Shown here: positions 7,869-15,530 of the stretch, piece after piece
Layout: each line of letters opens with the position of its first letter
Position numbering within the stretch: the stretch's first letter is position 1
Assembly: GCA_038521825.1 (NCBI GenBank)
Contig: JBCBKL010000035.1
Span: forward strand, 1 to 32,265
DNA length: 32,265 nt
Reading direction: 5' to 3'
From: JBCBKL01 sp038521825
GTDB taxonomy: Bacteria > Pseudomonadota > Alphaproteobacteria > Rhodobacterales > Rhodobacteraceae
Position numbers and translations under genes: made by a program
Notes under the pieces: model-generated
Database searches by the model: none
What the model was told of the DNA's origin: nothing
Seen by the model: only the letters and a program-made list of their open reading frames with translations

Positions 7869-8885
7869 TTAGTTGCTGGCCCGCGCCTGTTCCAGCGTCG
7901 ATACCACGAGGTCATAAAGCTCCTGACCCGGCAGGCCCTGCGCCTCCATGTCCTTGATCCAGGCGTCGCGGATCGGATCGGCCGCCTTGGTGCGGAACTC
8001 GGCGATCACGTCATCGCTGATCTCGACCTTCTGAACGCCTTTCTCGGCCAGAACGCCGTCCCAGCGCGCCAGCAATTCGGCGTAATTGTCGAGATAATGC
8101 GCGATGGCCTCGTCGACCGAGCTGTCGAGAGCCGCGCGGTGTTCGTCGCTCAGGCTCTCATAGGCGTCGATGTTGACAACCACCGGGCAATTCACAGTGC
8201 CGGGGTTCAGGTTTGCCGTCCACCAATCGGCCTGGTTGATCGTACCGAAGCTGAGATGCGCGTGCTGGGCAAAAGCCACGGTATCAACCACACCTGATTC
8301 CATCGCCTGATAGGCCTCGGTTGCGGTCACGGATGTGGGCACGCCCCCCACGGCCTCGAACGCCTTGCCAAGACCGCCCGTCGCCCGGACACGCATCCCT
8401 TCAAAGTCCGCCAGATCATCGCGCGGCTCACCGGTGCCGACGATGTTGTATTGCGGCATAGGTGACGTCATCAGCAACTTGGCGTTCCACTGCGCCATCT
8501 CTTCGATGGCAGCGGGGTGGCTGTAGACCGCATTCGACACCGCCACCTCCTCGGCGAGGTTCGACACACCCAGGAACGGTAATTCGAGTACGGTGATCAC
8601 CCGGTTCTTGTCGCGGTGATAGCCCGCGCAGAACTGCGCCATCTCGAAGGCGCCGATACTGATGCCATCGAGGTTTTCGCGGTTCTTCGACAGACCGCCA
8701 TAACTGACGTTCATGGTGAATTCGCCGTTTGTCTTTTCGCTGACAAGCTCGGCGATCTTTTCGATATGCTCGGTAAAAGCCCGGCGCTTGCCCCAGACCG
8801 ACACGTTCCATTCGGTCGCCGCTGCCTCCATCGCGAAGGCGAGTGTCAGGGCGCCGCTGACGGCCCCCAGCGTGATTTTATTCAT
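7869..8885 (-). CDS. dctP: TRAP transporter substrate-binding protein (DctP)
   Basis: The 338-aa periplasmic protein begins with a signal peptide (MNKITLGAVSGALTLAFAM, with predicted cleavage near AAA-TEW). The DctP family core is recognisable from FEGMRVRATGGLGKAFEAV followed by GVPTSVTATEAYQAMESG; the arginine in the first stretch is the usual carboxylate clamp. This points to an organic-acid ligand, but the exact compound cannot be assigned. I chose the ATG at 8885, preceded by GGGAGAG at a good distance; an in-frame start at 8996 would add 37 residues ahead of the signal peptide. It leads a three-gene dctP-dctQ-dctM operon and captures ligand for the two permeases. Confidence 0.92.
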   Translation of the reverse strand: MNKITLGAVSGALTLAFAMEAAATEWNVSVWGKRRAFTEHIEKIAELVSEKTNGEFTMNVSYGGLSKNRENLDGISIGAFEMAQFCAGYHRDKNRVITVLELPFLGVSNLAEEVAVSNAVYSHPAAIEEMAQWNAKLLMTSPMPQYNIVGTGEPRDDLADFEGMRVRATGGLGKAFEAVGGVPTSVTATEAYQAMESGVVDTVAFAQHAHLSFGTINQADWWTANLNPGTVNCPVVVNIDAYESLSDEHRAALDSSVDEAIAHYLDNYAELLARWDGVLAEKGVQKVEISDDVIAEFRTKAADPIRDAWIKDMEAQGLPGQELYDLVVSTLEQARASN

Positions 8886-8931
8886 GATGTCTCTCCCTTG
8901 ACGCGCGGGTCGTGGCCCACACTTGTTATCC

Positions 8932-8960
8932 AAGCTAGCGTGGCCGGCCGCTGCTGCCAA
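8932..8960 (-). promoter_or_regulatory. Candidate dctP promoter
   Basis: On the minus strand TTGGCA (8955-8960), exactly 17 bp, then TAGCTT (8932-8937) gives a sigma70-like arrangement about 47 bases before the dctP ATG. This is assigned by eye only. Confidence 0.38.
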
Positions 8961-9015
8961 GTCATGTTGGGGCCAAGGCAAATGCCGGTCGGCCAATCAG
9001 GTTGATGCGATCGGA

Positions 9016-9702
9016 TCACTGCCGCCACAGTCGCTCCAACACAGCGAATGCCTGCGGGTCGAACGCCTGCAGCTGTTCCCGGTCAAAGGGCTCAAAATCG
9101 TTCTCTCCAAAGTAGGCCTCCGAATGCTCGGCAAAGAACTCCGACACGTTGCGGATCGCATAGGCCTCCTGCCGCCGCCCCGAGTTTCGCATCACGTCCG
9201 CATACCGGCCCGTCGCCACCGCGTCGGCATAGGCTTGATCAAGCGCTGCGGATTGCCGCCTGAGCACCGTGTCGTAATAGGCATGAGCCAGCTCATGTAT
9301 GATCGACCATGGGGCTGTCTGTCGCCGGGTGACGATGCCCTGATCAACCTCGACCGCCTTGGCTTTGGCCGGGTTGTAACCGTTCTTTTCCAGCCACCCG
9401 GCCGACCGGTGATAGACAGCGCGACGTGGCCGGTCGGCTCGGTACTCAAGCCAGATCCGCGTCTCGCGGATGTATCCGAGCGCCGGTTCCGGCACGGCGC
9501 CCGCAATGTTGCCAAGCTGCCGGTCCAGTTCTGCCAAAGCGCCGTCGCGGGCGTCTTTATCATCGGCGAAGCCGGGTGAGACGAGGATTGTCCAGCCATG
9601 AACGCGCCGCACATCATAGGCTTCGGTCGGTGTGAAGGCATGGGAGCAGACAACCCAGAAGGCCCAGATCAGGGCCGCGCCAATCACCGCCGTCTTTGGC
9701 AT
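9016..9702 (-). CDS. Exported HExxH metallopeptidase-like protein
   Basis: The 228-aa protein starts with a signal peptide (MPKTAVIGAALIWAFWVV, predicted cleavage after SHA at residue 22). It carries HELAH at 136-140, the zinc-binding HExxH motif, and about 50 residues later SEFFAEHSEAYFG (187-199), whose glutamates could supply the third zinc ligand in gluzincin fashion. The layout resembles the catalytic domain of anthrax lethal factor-like (ATLF-like) peptidases, which share a HELxH plus EFFAE pattern; that is my reading, not a search result. The ATG at 9702 has AGAGGAGG about 8 bases upstream, better than the in-frame start at 9729. It is monocistronic, divergent from acs. The substrate is unknown; a role on envelope or secreted protein is possible. 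Confidence 0.72.
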   Translation of the reverse strand: MPKTAVIGAALIWAFWVVCSHAFTPTEAYDVRRVHGWTILVSPGFADDKDARDGALAELDRQLGNIAGAVPEPALGYIRETRIWLEYRADRPRRAVYHRSAGWLEKNGYNPAKAKAVEVDQGIVTRRQTAPWSIIHELAHAYYDTVLRRQSAALDQAYADAVATGRYADVMRNSGRRQEAYAIRNVSEFFAEHSEAYFGENDFEPFDREQLQAFDPQAFAVLERLWRQ

Positions 9703-10164
9703 CCCGACGCCTCCTCTTGCCAAGCTCATAATCCTCTCATCATGACCCCAACCACATGGATCGCACCATCACGCCGGCGCGGGCTCATCCGGACAAGTGA
9801 TTCCCTGCTGGCCCCGCGCGTACGCCCAACCGGATGCGTCGCGAAACAAAATGTCACACCACCGCGCCCTCAGCGCAGGATTCAAACCCTCAGACTTTGG
9901 TCGAAGCGCGCGCCATGCCGGTCCCCGGACGTTAACACTCAAACGGGCGGAATCGCGGCGTAATTTACTGGATTGGGCCCAAAATTCACAAAAGTGCGGC
10001 GGTCAAGGAAAACCCTTTACAACGAAACCCTTATATTCCCGCGCCTTATTCCTTTCTTTTCAAGCTGCGGTATTATTGCGCCCGAGGGAGGAGGACCAAG
10101 ACGGCGGCGCATGCACGCCCCCGGCCTCCGCACGAAGACCATTGGCCAGAGGGAGGAGCCTCAG
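9703..10164. promoter_or_regulatory. Divergent regulatory region, metallopeptidase / acs
   Basis: The 462 bases between the two divergent starts hold no convincing gene. The acs-proximal half turns A/T-rich, with runs such as AAAATTCACAAAAG (9981-9994) and CCTTATATTCCC (10029-10040). I could not find a well-spaced -35/-10 pair. Two purine-rich SD-like stretches precede acs, at 10085-10093 and 10150-10158; the second fits the ATG at 10165. Confidence 0.5.
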
Positions 10165-12126
10165 ATGCCTGACACCGTCCAGACCCACACCTATCCGCCA
10201 TCGGCCGAATTGTCGGCCAATGCACATGTGGACGCCGCGAAATACCAAGAGATGTACGCGGCCTCGGTCGCAGATCCCGAGGCCTTTTGGAGCGAACAGG
10301 GCAAGCGCATCGACTGGATCAAGCCCTATACCAAGGTCAAGGATGTCAGTTACGATCTCGGCAATGTGTCGATCAAATGGTTCGAGGACGGCACCCTGAA
10401 CGTGTCAGCCAACTGCATCGACCGGCATTTGGCCACACGGGGCGATCAGACCGCCATCATCTGGGAACCGGACGATCCGAACGAGCCGGCCCAGCACATC
10501 ACCTACACCGAACTGCACGCCAATGTCTGCAAGATGGCCAACGTTCTGAAAAACCTCGGTATCTGCCGGGGTGACCGTGTCGTACTCTATCTGCCCATGA
10601 TCCCCGAGGCGGCCTATGCCATGCTCGCCTGCACGCGGATCGGCGCCATTCATTCCATCGTTTTCGCGGGTTTCTCCCCCGACGCGCTTGGTGCTCGTGT
10701 CAACGGATGCGACGCCAAGCTCGTCATTACAGCCGACGAGGCGCCGCGCGGCGGCCGCGTCACAAAACTGAAGGACAACGTCAACCAGGCCCTTCTGAAC
10801 GATTTCGACGAGGTGAAATGCCTGATCGTGCGTCGCACCGGCGGCCAGATCGCGTTTCGCGACGGCCTTGATTTCTGGCTGCACGAAGAGATCGAAAAGG
10901 TCGATGCCGATTGTCCTGCAGAAGAGATGAACGCCGAAGATCCGCTGTTCGTCCTTTACACCTCTGGCTCCACCGGTCAGCCCAAGGGCGTCGTCCACAC
11001 CACTGGCGGCTATCTGGTCTATGCAGCGATGACCCATGAGATCACCTTCGACTACCACGATGGCGACATCTATTGGTGCACGGCTGATGTGGGCTGGGTC
11101 ACCGGCCACAGCTATATCGTCTATGGTCCCCTCGCCAACGGCGCGACGACCCTGATGTTCGAAGGTGTGCCGACCTATCCCGACGCCTCGCGGTTCTGGC
11201 AGGTCTGCGAAAAGCACAACGTCGCGCAGTTCTACACGGCACCTACAGCCATCCGAGCCCTCATGGGTCAGGGCAACGAGTTCGTCGAGAAATGTGACCT
11301 CTCCAGCCTCAAGATCCTCGGCACCGTGGGTGAGCCCATCAACCCCGAAGCGTGGAACTGGTACAATGACGTCGTCGGCAAGGGTAAATGCCCCATCGTC
11401 GACACGTGGTGGCAGACCGAAACGGGTGGCCACTTGATGACCCCCCTGCCCGGGGCCCATGCGACAAAACCGGGGGCCGCGCAAAAGCCGTTCTTTGGTG
11501 TCGAACCTGTTGTCCTGGACCCGACCAGCGGTGCCGAGATCGAGGGCAACGGCGTTGAGGGCGTGCTTTGCATCAAGGACAGTTGGCCCGGCCAGATGCG
11601 TACGGTCTGGGGTGATCACGAACGGTTCGAAAAGACCTATTTTGCCGATTATAAAGGCTATTATTTCACCGGCGATGGCTGCCGCCGCGACGAAGAAGGC
11701 GATTACTGGATCACCGGCCGCGTCGATGACGTCATCAATGTCTCGGGTCACCGGATGGGCACCGCCGAGGTCGAAAGCGCCCTCGTCGCCCATGCCAGCG
11801 TCGCCGAGGCCGCGGTTGTCGGCTATCCGCACAAGATCAAGGGGCAAGGCATCTATTGCTACGTCACCCTGATGAACGATGTCGAGCCAACCGAAGAGTT
11901 GCGCAAGGAGCTGCGGACCTGGGTACGGACCGAGATTGGCCCCATTGCGTCGCCGGATCTTATCCAGTGGGCCCCTGGCCTGCCCAAGACCCGTTCAGGC
12001 AAGATCATGCGCCGCATCCTGCGCAAGATCGCGGAAAACGATTATGGCGCCCTCGGCGATACATCGACCCTCGCCGATCCTTCGGTGGTTGACGACCTCA
12101 TCGACAACCGGATGAACAGGGAATAG
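10165..12126 (+). CDS. acs: Acetyl-coenzyme A synthetase
   Basis: The 653-aa enzyme activates acetate with ATP and CoA to acetyl-CoA, AMP and pyrophosphate. Diagnostic motifs are the P-loop TSGSTGQPKGVVH from residue 266, WWQTETGGH in the middle, VDDVINVSGHRMGTAE at the hinge to the C-terminal domain, and PKTRSGK with Lys613, the residue acetylated to switch off this family. The ATG at 10165 has GGGAGGAG six bases upstream. An in-frame ATG at 10111 has its SD too far away, and the still longer frame from 9973 runs into the promoter region. The adk gene follows after only 4 bases, so the two are almost certainly one transcript. The length is standard. Confidence 0.97.
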   Translation: MPDTVQTHTYPPSAELSANAHVDAAKYQEMYAASVADPEAFWSEQGKRIDWIKPYTKVKDVSYDLGNVSIKWFEDGTLNVSANCIDRHLATRGDQTAIIWEPDDPNEPAQHITYTELHANVCKMANVLKNLGICRGDRVVLYLPMIPEAAYAMLACTRIGAIHSIVFAGFSPDALGARVNGCDAKLVITADEAPRGGRVTKLKDNVNQALLNDFDEVKCLIVRRTGGQIAFRDGLDFWLHEEIEKVDADCPAEEMNAEDPLFVLYTSGSTGQPKGVVHTTGGYLVYAAMTHEITFDYHDGDIYWCTADVGWVTGHSYIVYGPLANGATTLMFEGVPTYPDASRFWQVCEKHNVAQFYTAPTAIRALMGQGNEFVEKCDLSSLKILGTVGEPINPEAWNWYNDVVGKGKCPIVDTWWQTETGGHLMTPLPGAHATKPGAAQKPFFGVEPVVLDPTSGAEIEGNGVEGVLCIKDSWPGQMRTVWGDHERFEKTYFADYKGYYFTGDGCRRDEEGDYWITGRVDDVINVSGHRMGTAEVESALVAHASVAEAAVVGYPHKIKGQGIYCYVTLMNDVEPTEELRKELRTWVRTEIGPIASPDLIQWAPGLPKTRSGKIMRRILRKIAENDYGALGDTSTLADPSVVDDLIDNRMNRE

Positions 12127-12130
12127 CGCC

Positions 12131-12817
12131 ATGGACGGAAGCAAGACGCCGACAGCCCCCGCAGTCCTGATCCTGCTGGGGCCTCCCGGCGCGGGCAAAG
12201 GCACGCAGGCACGGATGCTGCAGGACCGTTTCGGGCTGGTTCAGTTGTCGACGGGCGATCTGCTGCGCGCCGCCGTGGCTGCGGGCACGCCTGCGGGTCA
12301 GGCCGCCGATGCGGTGATGAAGGCCGGGGGCCTTGTTAGCGACGATATCGTCATCAACATCCTGCGCGACCGGCTGGCCGAACCGGATACGGCAAAAGGG
12401 GTTATCCTCGACGGCTTTCCACGCACCACGGTACAGGCCGAGGCGCTGGATAAGCTGCTGGCAGAGACTGGCCAGAAGATCGACGCCGCCATCAGCCTTG
12501 ATGTGGATGACGCCGCGATGGTCGACCGGATTTCGGGCCGCTATACCTGCGCAGGCTGCGGCGAAGGCTATCACGACCGCTTCAAGCAACCGACCGTCAC
12601 GGGTGTCTGCGACAAATGCGGCGGCACCGAGATGAAGCGCCGGACCGATGACAAGGCCGAGACGGTCAGCGAACGGTTGGCCGCGTACCACGGCCAGACG
12701 GCCCCCTTGATCGCCTATTACGACGATCGCGGCGCGCTCAGCCGTGTCGATGCTATAGGCGCCATCGACGACATCGCCGAAGCACTGAGTGGCGTGATCA
12801 CCGCCGTCCGCGGCTGA
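12131..12817 (+). CDS. adk: Adenylate kinase, zinc-lid type
   Basis: The 228-aa enzyme catalyses ATP + AMP to 2 ADP. The P-loop GPPGAGKGT is at 17-25, STGDLLRAA at 40-48, DGFPRT at 94-99 and RRTDD at 170-174. The lid has four cysteines (140, 143, 160, 163; CAGC and CDKC), so it is the metal-binding long-lid form. The N-terminus is about 10 residues longer than the usual MNIILLGPPG start, with no other oddity. It starts 4 bases after the acs stop, far from any ribosomal-protein cluster where the housekeeping adk normally sits. It may be a second copy dedicated to removing the AMP that Acs produces; the presence of another adk elsewhere is not visible here. Confidence 0.94.
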   Translation: MDGSKTPTAPAVLILLGPPGAGKGTQARMLQDRFGLVQLSTGDLLRAAVAAGTPAGQAADAVMKAGGLVSDDIVINILRDRLAEPDTAKGVILDGFPRTTVQAEALDKLLAETGQKIDAAISLDVDDAAMVDRISGRYTCAGCGEGYHDRFKQPTVTGVCDKCGGTEMKRRTDDKAETVSERLAAYHGQTAPLIAYYDDRGALSRVDAIGAIDDIAEALSGVITAVRG

Positions 12818-12841
12818 GCCGAGACGAGGAGCGGCATCGGA

Positions 12842-13708
12842 TCAGAGACCGGTGTCGCACATCCACGCGGCGATGGCCCGCCCGATCTCCGGCCCGCTGT
12901 CTTCCTGAATGAAATGGCTGCCCGCGACGGCGACTTCGCGCTGGTTCTTCCATGACCGGCAAAAGTCTCGGACAGGGCCGGTCAGGATCGCCCCCGGCTC
13001 GGCGTTGACGAAGAGCTTGGGCATATCGCTCGCGGCCATCCACTCTGAATATGCCTCAACGCGGTCAACCACATCCGCCGGCTCTCCGGCCACCGGGATC
13101 TGGCGGGGCCAGGTGAGCGTCGGCCAGCGGTCTTCGCGTTTGAGAAAGGGGCGCCGGTATTCATCCATCTCCTCGGGTTTGAGATCCCGCAGGATCGAAC
13201 CGGGCAGGATCCGCTCGATAAAGATGTTCTTGTCGAGCACCATCTCTTCGCCGGCAGCACTGCGCATGCCCTGAAAGACCGGCACCGCCGCCTTGTTGAA
13301 TTCGTCCCAACCGGCGATCGGGCGGACGATGCCCTCCATATAGGCGATGCCAGCGACGCGGTCGGCGTTGCGGCAGGCCCAGTCAAAACCGAGGGCCGAA
13401 CCCCAGTCGTGGATCACCAGCACCGCGTCCTTGGTGACCCCTGCCGCGTCTAGGAACCTGGCGAGGAATTGGCTGTGGCGCTCGAACGTGTAGGTGTCGG
13501 GGCCCGGATCGGGCAGCTTTTCGCTGTCTCCCATCCCGATGAGATCGGGCGCGATACAGCGCCCGAGCCTGGCAAGCTCCGGCATGACCTCGCGCCAGAG
13601 ATACGACGACGTCGGATTGCCATGCAGAAAGACGATGGGCCGCCCTTCCCCCATTTCGGCAAAGGCCATCCCGCGACCCATCACGGACAATGTTGATTTC
13701 GGCGTCAT
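12842..13708 (-). CDS. dhaA: Haloalkane dehalogenase (HLD-II type alpha/beta hydrolase)
   Basis: The 288-aa cytoplasmic enzyme hydrolyses carbon-halogen bonds to alcohol plus halide. The full catalytic set of subfamily II (Rhodococcus DhaA) is present: nucleophile Asp101 in HDWGSALGFDW, halide-stabilising Trp102 and Asn31 (HGNPTSSYLW), catalytic Glu125 in the YMEGIVRPI stretch, and His265 in GSHFIQED. CIAPDLIGMG and AGEPADVVDRVEAY also match DhaA closely. I chose the ATG at 13708, 9 bases after GGGGGA; a GTG at 13717 sits directly on that SD. It converges with adk and diverges from a flavin reductase, with an unusual palindromic region between. The natural substrate, perhaps a marine organohalide, is unknown. 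Confidence 0.9.
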   Translation of the reverse strand: MTPKSTLSVMGRGMAFAEMGEGRPIVFLHGNPTSSYLWREVMPELARLGRCIAPDLIGMGDSEKLPDPGPDTYTFERHSQFLARFLDAAGVTKDAVLVIHDWGSALGFDWACRNADRVAGIAYMEGIVRPIAGWDEFNKAAVPVFQGMRSAAGEEMVLDKNIFIERILPGSILRDLKPEEMDEYRRPFLKREDRWPTLTWPRQIPVAGEPADVVDRVEAYSEWMAASDMPKLFVNAEPGAILTGPVRDFCRSWKNQREVAVAGSHFIQEDSGPEIGRAIAAWMCDTGL

Positions 13709-13783
13709 GTCAGGCACTCCCCCTCATACCCGAACCATCGCGTGCCGCCGGTCACAAGGCAAGATTGCCGCAGCCTTAAGGCA

Positions 13784-13875
13784 GAAATTCATGAACCTGA
13801 ATCAGTTAACGCTGCCTGAAATCAAAGATTTCAACGCGTTAACTGATGTACCGTGTATCAGATCAAATGAATTTC
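13784..13875. promoter_or_regulatory. Nested palindrome between dehalogenase and flavin reductase
   Basis: Three perfect inverted repeats are nested around one centre: GAAATTCAT (13784-13792)/ATGAATTTC (13867-13875); ATCAGTTAACGC (13801-13812)/GCGTTAACTGAT (13836-13847); and TGAAATC (13817-13823)/GATTTCA (13827-13833) with a 3-base AAA loop. The stretch is A/T-rich compared with its surroundings and lies in the divergent promoter region. It could be a multi-site operator or a structured 5' leader of the flavin reductase mRNA. Confidence 0.6.
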
Positions 13876-13935
13876 GCCCTAGATAAGCCTGCGCACCCGC
13901 CTACATCTGCGATAAGCTATCAAAAGGCGCATGTG

Positions 13936-14436
13936 ATGAAGGACAGGCCCATTCCCGAACCCACCCCGCCCCTGACAGGCCCCGCCTTTCGTCAGGCGAT
14001 GAGCCGATTTGCTACCGGGATCACCGTGGTGACGGCGCCCGGTCCTGATGGGCCGATGGGGTTCACCGCGAATTCTTTTTCATCGGTTTCGCTGCATCCG
14101 CCTCTGGTTCAGTGGTCGATCGCGCTGACGTCGCGCCGATACGATGTGTTCTCAGCCGCCCCGTTCTTTGCCATCCACGTGCTGTCCGCTCAGCAATTGC
14201 CACTGGCGATGAATTTTTCCCAGCGGGGCGACGGCTTTGAGGCGTTCGAGTGGTTCGGCGACGCCAACGGTGTCCCGATCCTGCCGGACTCGCTGGCCCG
14301 CTTTGATTGCAAGCACTACACGCGGCACCCGGCGGGCGACCATTCAATCATTCTGGGTGAAGTGACGGGCGTTGCGACGCGCGCAGGCGAATGCCTGGTC
14401 TTCAGCCAGGGGCAATACGGTCAATTCAGTTCATAG
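13936..14436 (+). CDS. Flavin reductase-like FMN-binding protein
   Basis: The 166-aa protein belongs to the split-barrel flavin reductase family (HpaC/NtaB-like). The motif FRQAMSRFATGITVVTA near the N-terminus and GFTANSFSSVSLHPPLV after it are the FMN-binding signature. Such proteins use NAD(P)H to supply reduced flavin to a monooxygenase partner. No partner oxygenase lies beside it; the FAD monooxygenase at 19645-20835 reduces its own flavin and is not an obvious client. The start at 13936 is the best family fit, with AAAAGG upstream and a GTG directly before it as an alternative. It is divergent from the haloalkane dehalogenase and followed by an AraC-type regulator on the same strand. 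Confidence 0.87.
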   Translation: MKDRPIPEPTPPLTGPAFRQAMSRFATGITVVTAPGPDGPMGFTANSFSSVSLHPPLVQWSIALTSRRYDVFSAAPFFAIHVLSAQQLPLAMNFSQRGDGFEAFEWFGDANGVPILPDSLARFDCKHYTRHPAGDHSIILGEVTGVATRAGECLVFSQGQYGQFSS

Positions 14437-14470
14437 CGGCTGCAAAACGCGCCAATCGACTTGCATAACA

Positions 14471-14492
14471 CGCCAAACCCCTGGATTTGGCG
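14471..14492. promoter_or_regulatory. Inverted repeat upstream of the AraC-type gene
   Basis: CGCCAAA (14471-14477) and TTTGGCG (14486-14492) are perfect inverted copies separated by 8 bases. A related CGCGCCAATC lies upstream near 14446. The element ends 24 bases before the regulator's ATG, so it could be its own operator or a 3' hairpin of the flavin reductase transcript. Confidence 0.45.
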
Positions 14493-14516
14493 CCACCGCC
14501 GCAGCACTATTGGTCC

Positions 14517-15530
14517 ATGTCTGACAAACCAATTCGATACAAGATTGCCCGTACAACCGAGCAGCTTTGCGGCCTGCTGGGTATCGAAACCACCGCAGTG
14601 ATGCGGCGGATGGGCATGCCCGAAGACTTTCTCGAAAACGAGGGGCGCGGCGTTACCGTCGACGAGTTCTTTCGTGGATGGCTGGCCATCGAGGCAGAGG
14701 CGAACCGCTCCGATTTTCCGCTGTTTCTGGGTCAGGCCTACGCGAGGGGGCCGTTCAATTCGGCCTTCTTTGCCTTCACCTGCAGCCCCACTGTTGCCAT
14801 CGGGCTGGAGCGGCTGGCGCTCTTCAAACCCCTGACCGGACCGCTGAGCCTCATGCTTTCGCGTGACGAAGACCGCCTGCGTATCATCAAGACGACAAAC
14901 ACCCCCGGCGTGCCCCTGCCCGCGAGTTTCGCAGCAACCGAGCTGGTCTTCTTAATAGAAGCCATACGTACCTGTACGGGCTATCCGGTCAAACCGCTCG
15001 ATGCGACTTTACCGCAGGACGTCACGGCGCGATCCCAGATCGAGATGTTTTTGGGCTGCCCCATCCGCATCGAAGGCTCTGCCGCCCTCACCCTCGCGCC
15101 CGAAGATGCAGACCGCGTTCTGCTGTCGCGTGACCCGGCGCAGTGGGCAAACATGGAACCGGCCTTTCGGCGCGAGCTTGACATGCTGCGCGCTGGCCAA
15201 AGCACGGCGTCGCGTCTGCACGCGGTGCTTGCCGAAATGCTGCCATCAGGCGCATCAGACATCGGCGAGGCGGCGGACCGCATGCGACTGAGCCGTCGCA
15301 GCCTGCAAAGACGGCTCAAGGACGAAGACCAGAGCTTTCAGGCCATCCTCGAAGATACAAGGCGCAGCATGGCGCTGCATTACCTTGAGACGACCGAGCT
15401 TTCGACGGACGAGATCAGCTATCTGCTGGCCTATCGCGACCCCAATTCATTTTACCGGGCATTTCAGGGCTGGACGGGGATGACCCCCGGCATGGTGCGC
15501 GCCGGCGCGCCTAGCGCCAGAACGGGTTGA
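14517..15530 (+). CDS. AraC-family transcriptional regulator
   Basis: The 337-aa protein has a C-terminal AraC-type double helix-turn-helix from about residue 245: ADRMRLSRRSLQRRLKDE is the first recognition region, and SYLLAYRDPNSFYRAFQGW with the terminal MTPG is the classical second signature. The N-terminal 200 residues resemble the arabinose-binding-like sensor domain found in OruR-type regulators, which respond to small molecules. The ATG at 14517 is chosen because the frame upstream (from 14487) is unrelated and overlaps the inverted repeat. It lies 80 bases after the flavin reductase and overlaps the PHP gene tail to tail by 20 bases. It may control the neighbouring dehalogenase/reductase pair, which is a guess from position. 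Confidence 0.9.
   Translation: MSDKPIRYKIARTTEQLCGLLGIETTAVMRRMGMPEDFLENEGRGVTVDEFFRGWLAIEAEANRSDFPLFLGQAYARGPFNSAFFAFTCSPTVAIGLERLALFKPLTGPLSLMLSRDEDRLRIIKTTNTPGVPLPASFAATELVFLIEAIRTCTGYPVKPLDATLPQDVTARSQIEMFLGCPIRIEGSAALTLAPEDADRVLLSRDPAQWANMEPAFRRELDMLRAGQSTASRLHAVLAEMLPSGASDIGEAADRMRLSRRSLQRRLKDEDQSFQAILEDTRRSMALHYLETTELSTDEISYLLAYRDPNSFYRAFQGWTGMTPGMVRAGAPSARTG

Noticed and set aside
10405..11847. Long minus-strand open frame opposite acs
   Set aside because: It is fully inside acs and has no recognisable motif or ribosome-binding site; a shadow of high-G+C coding.
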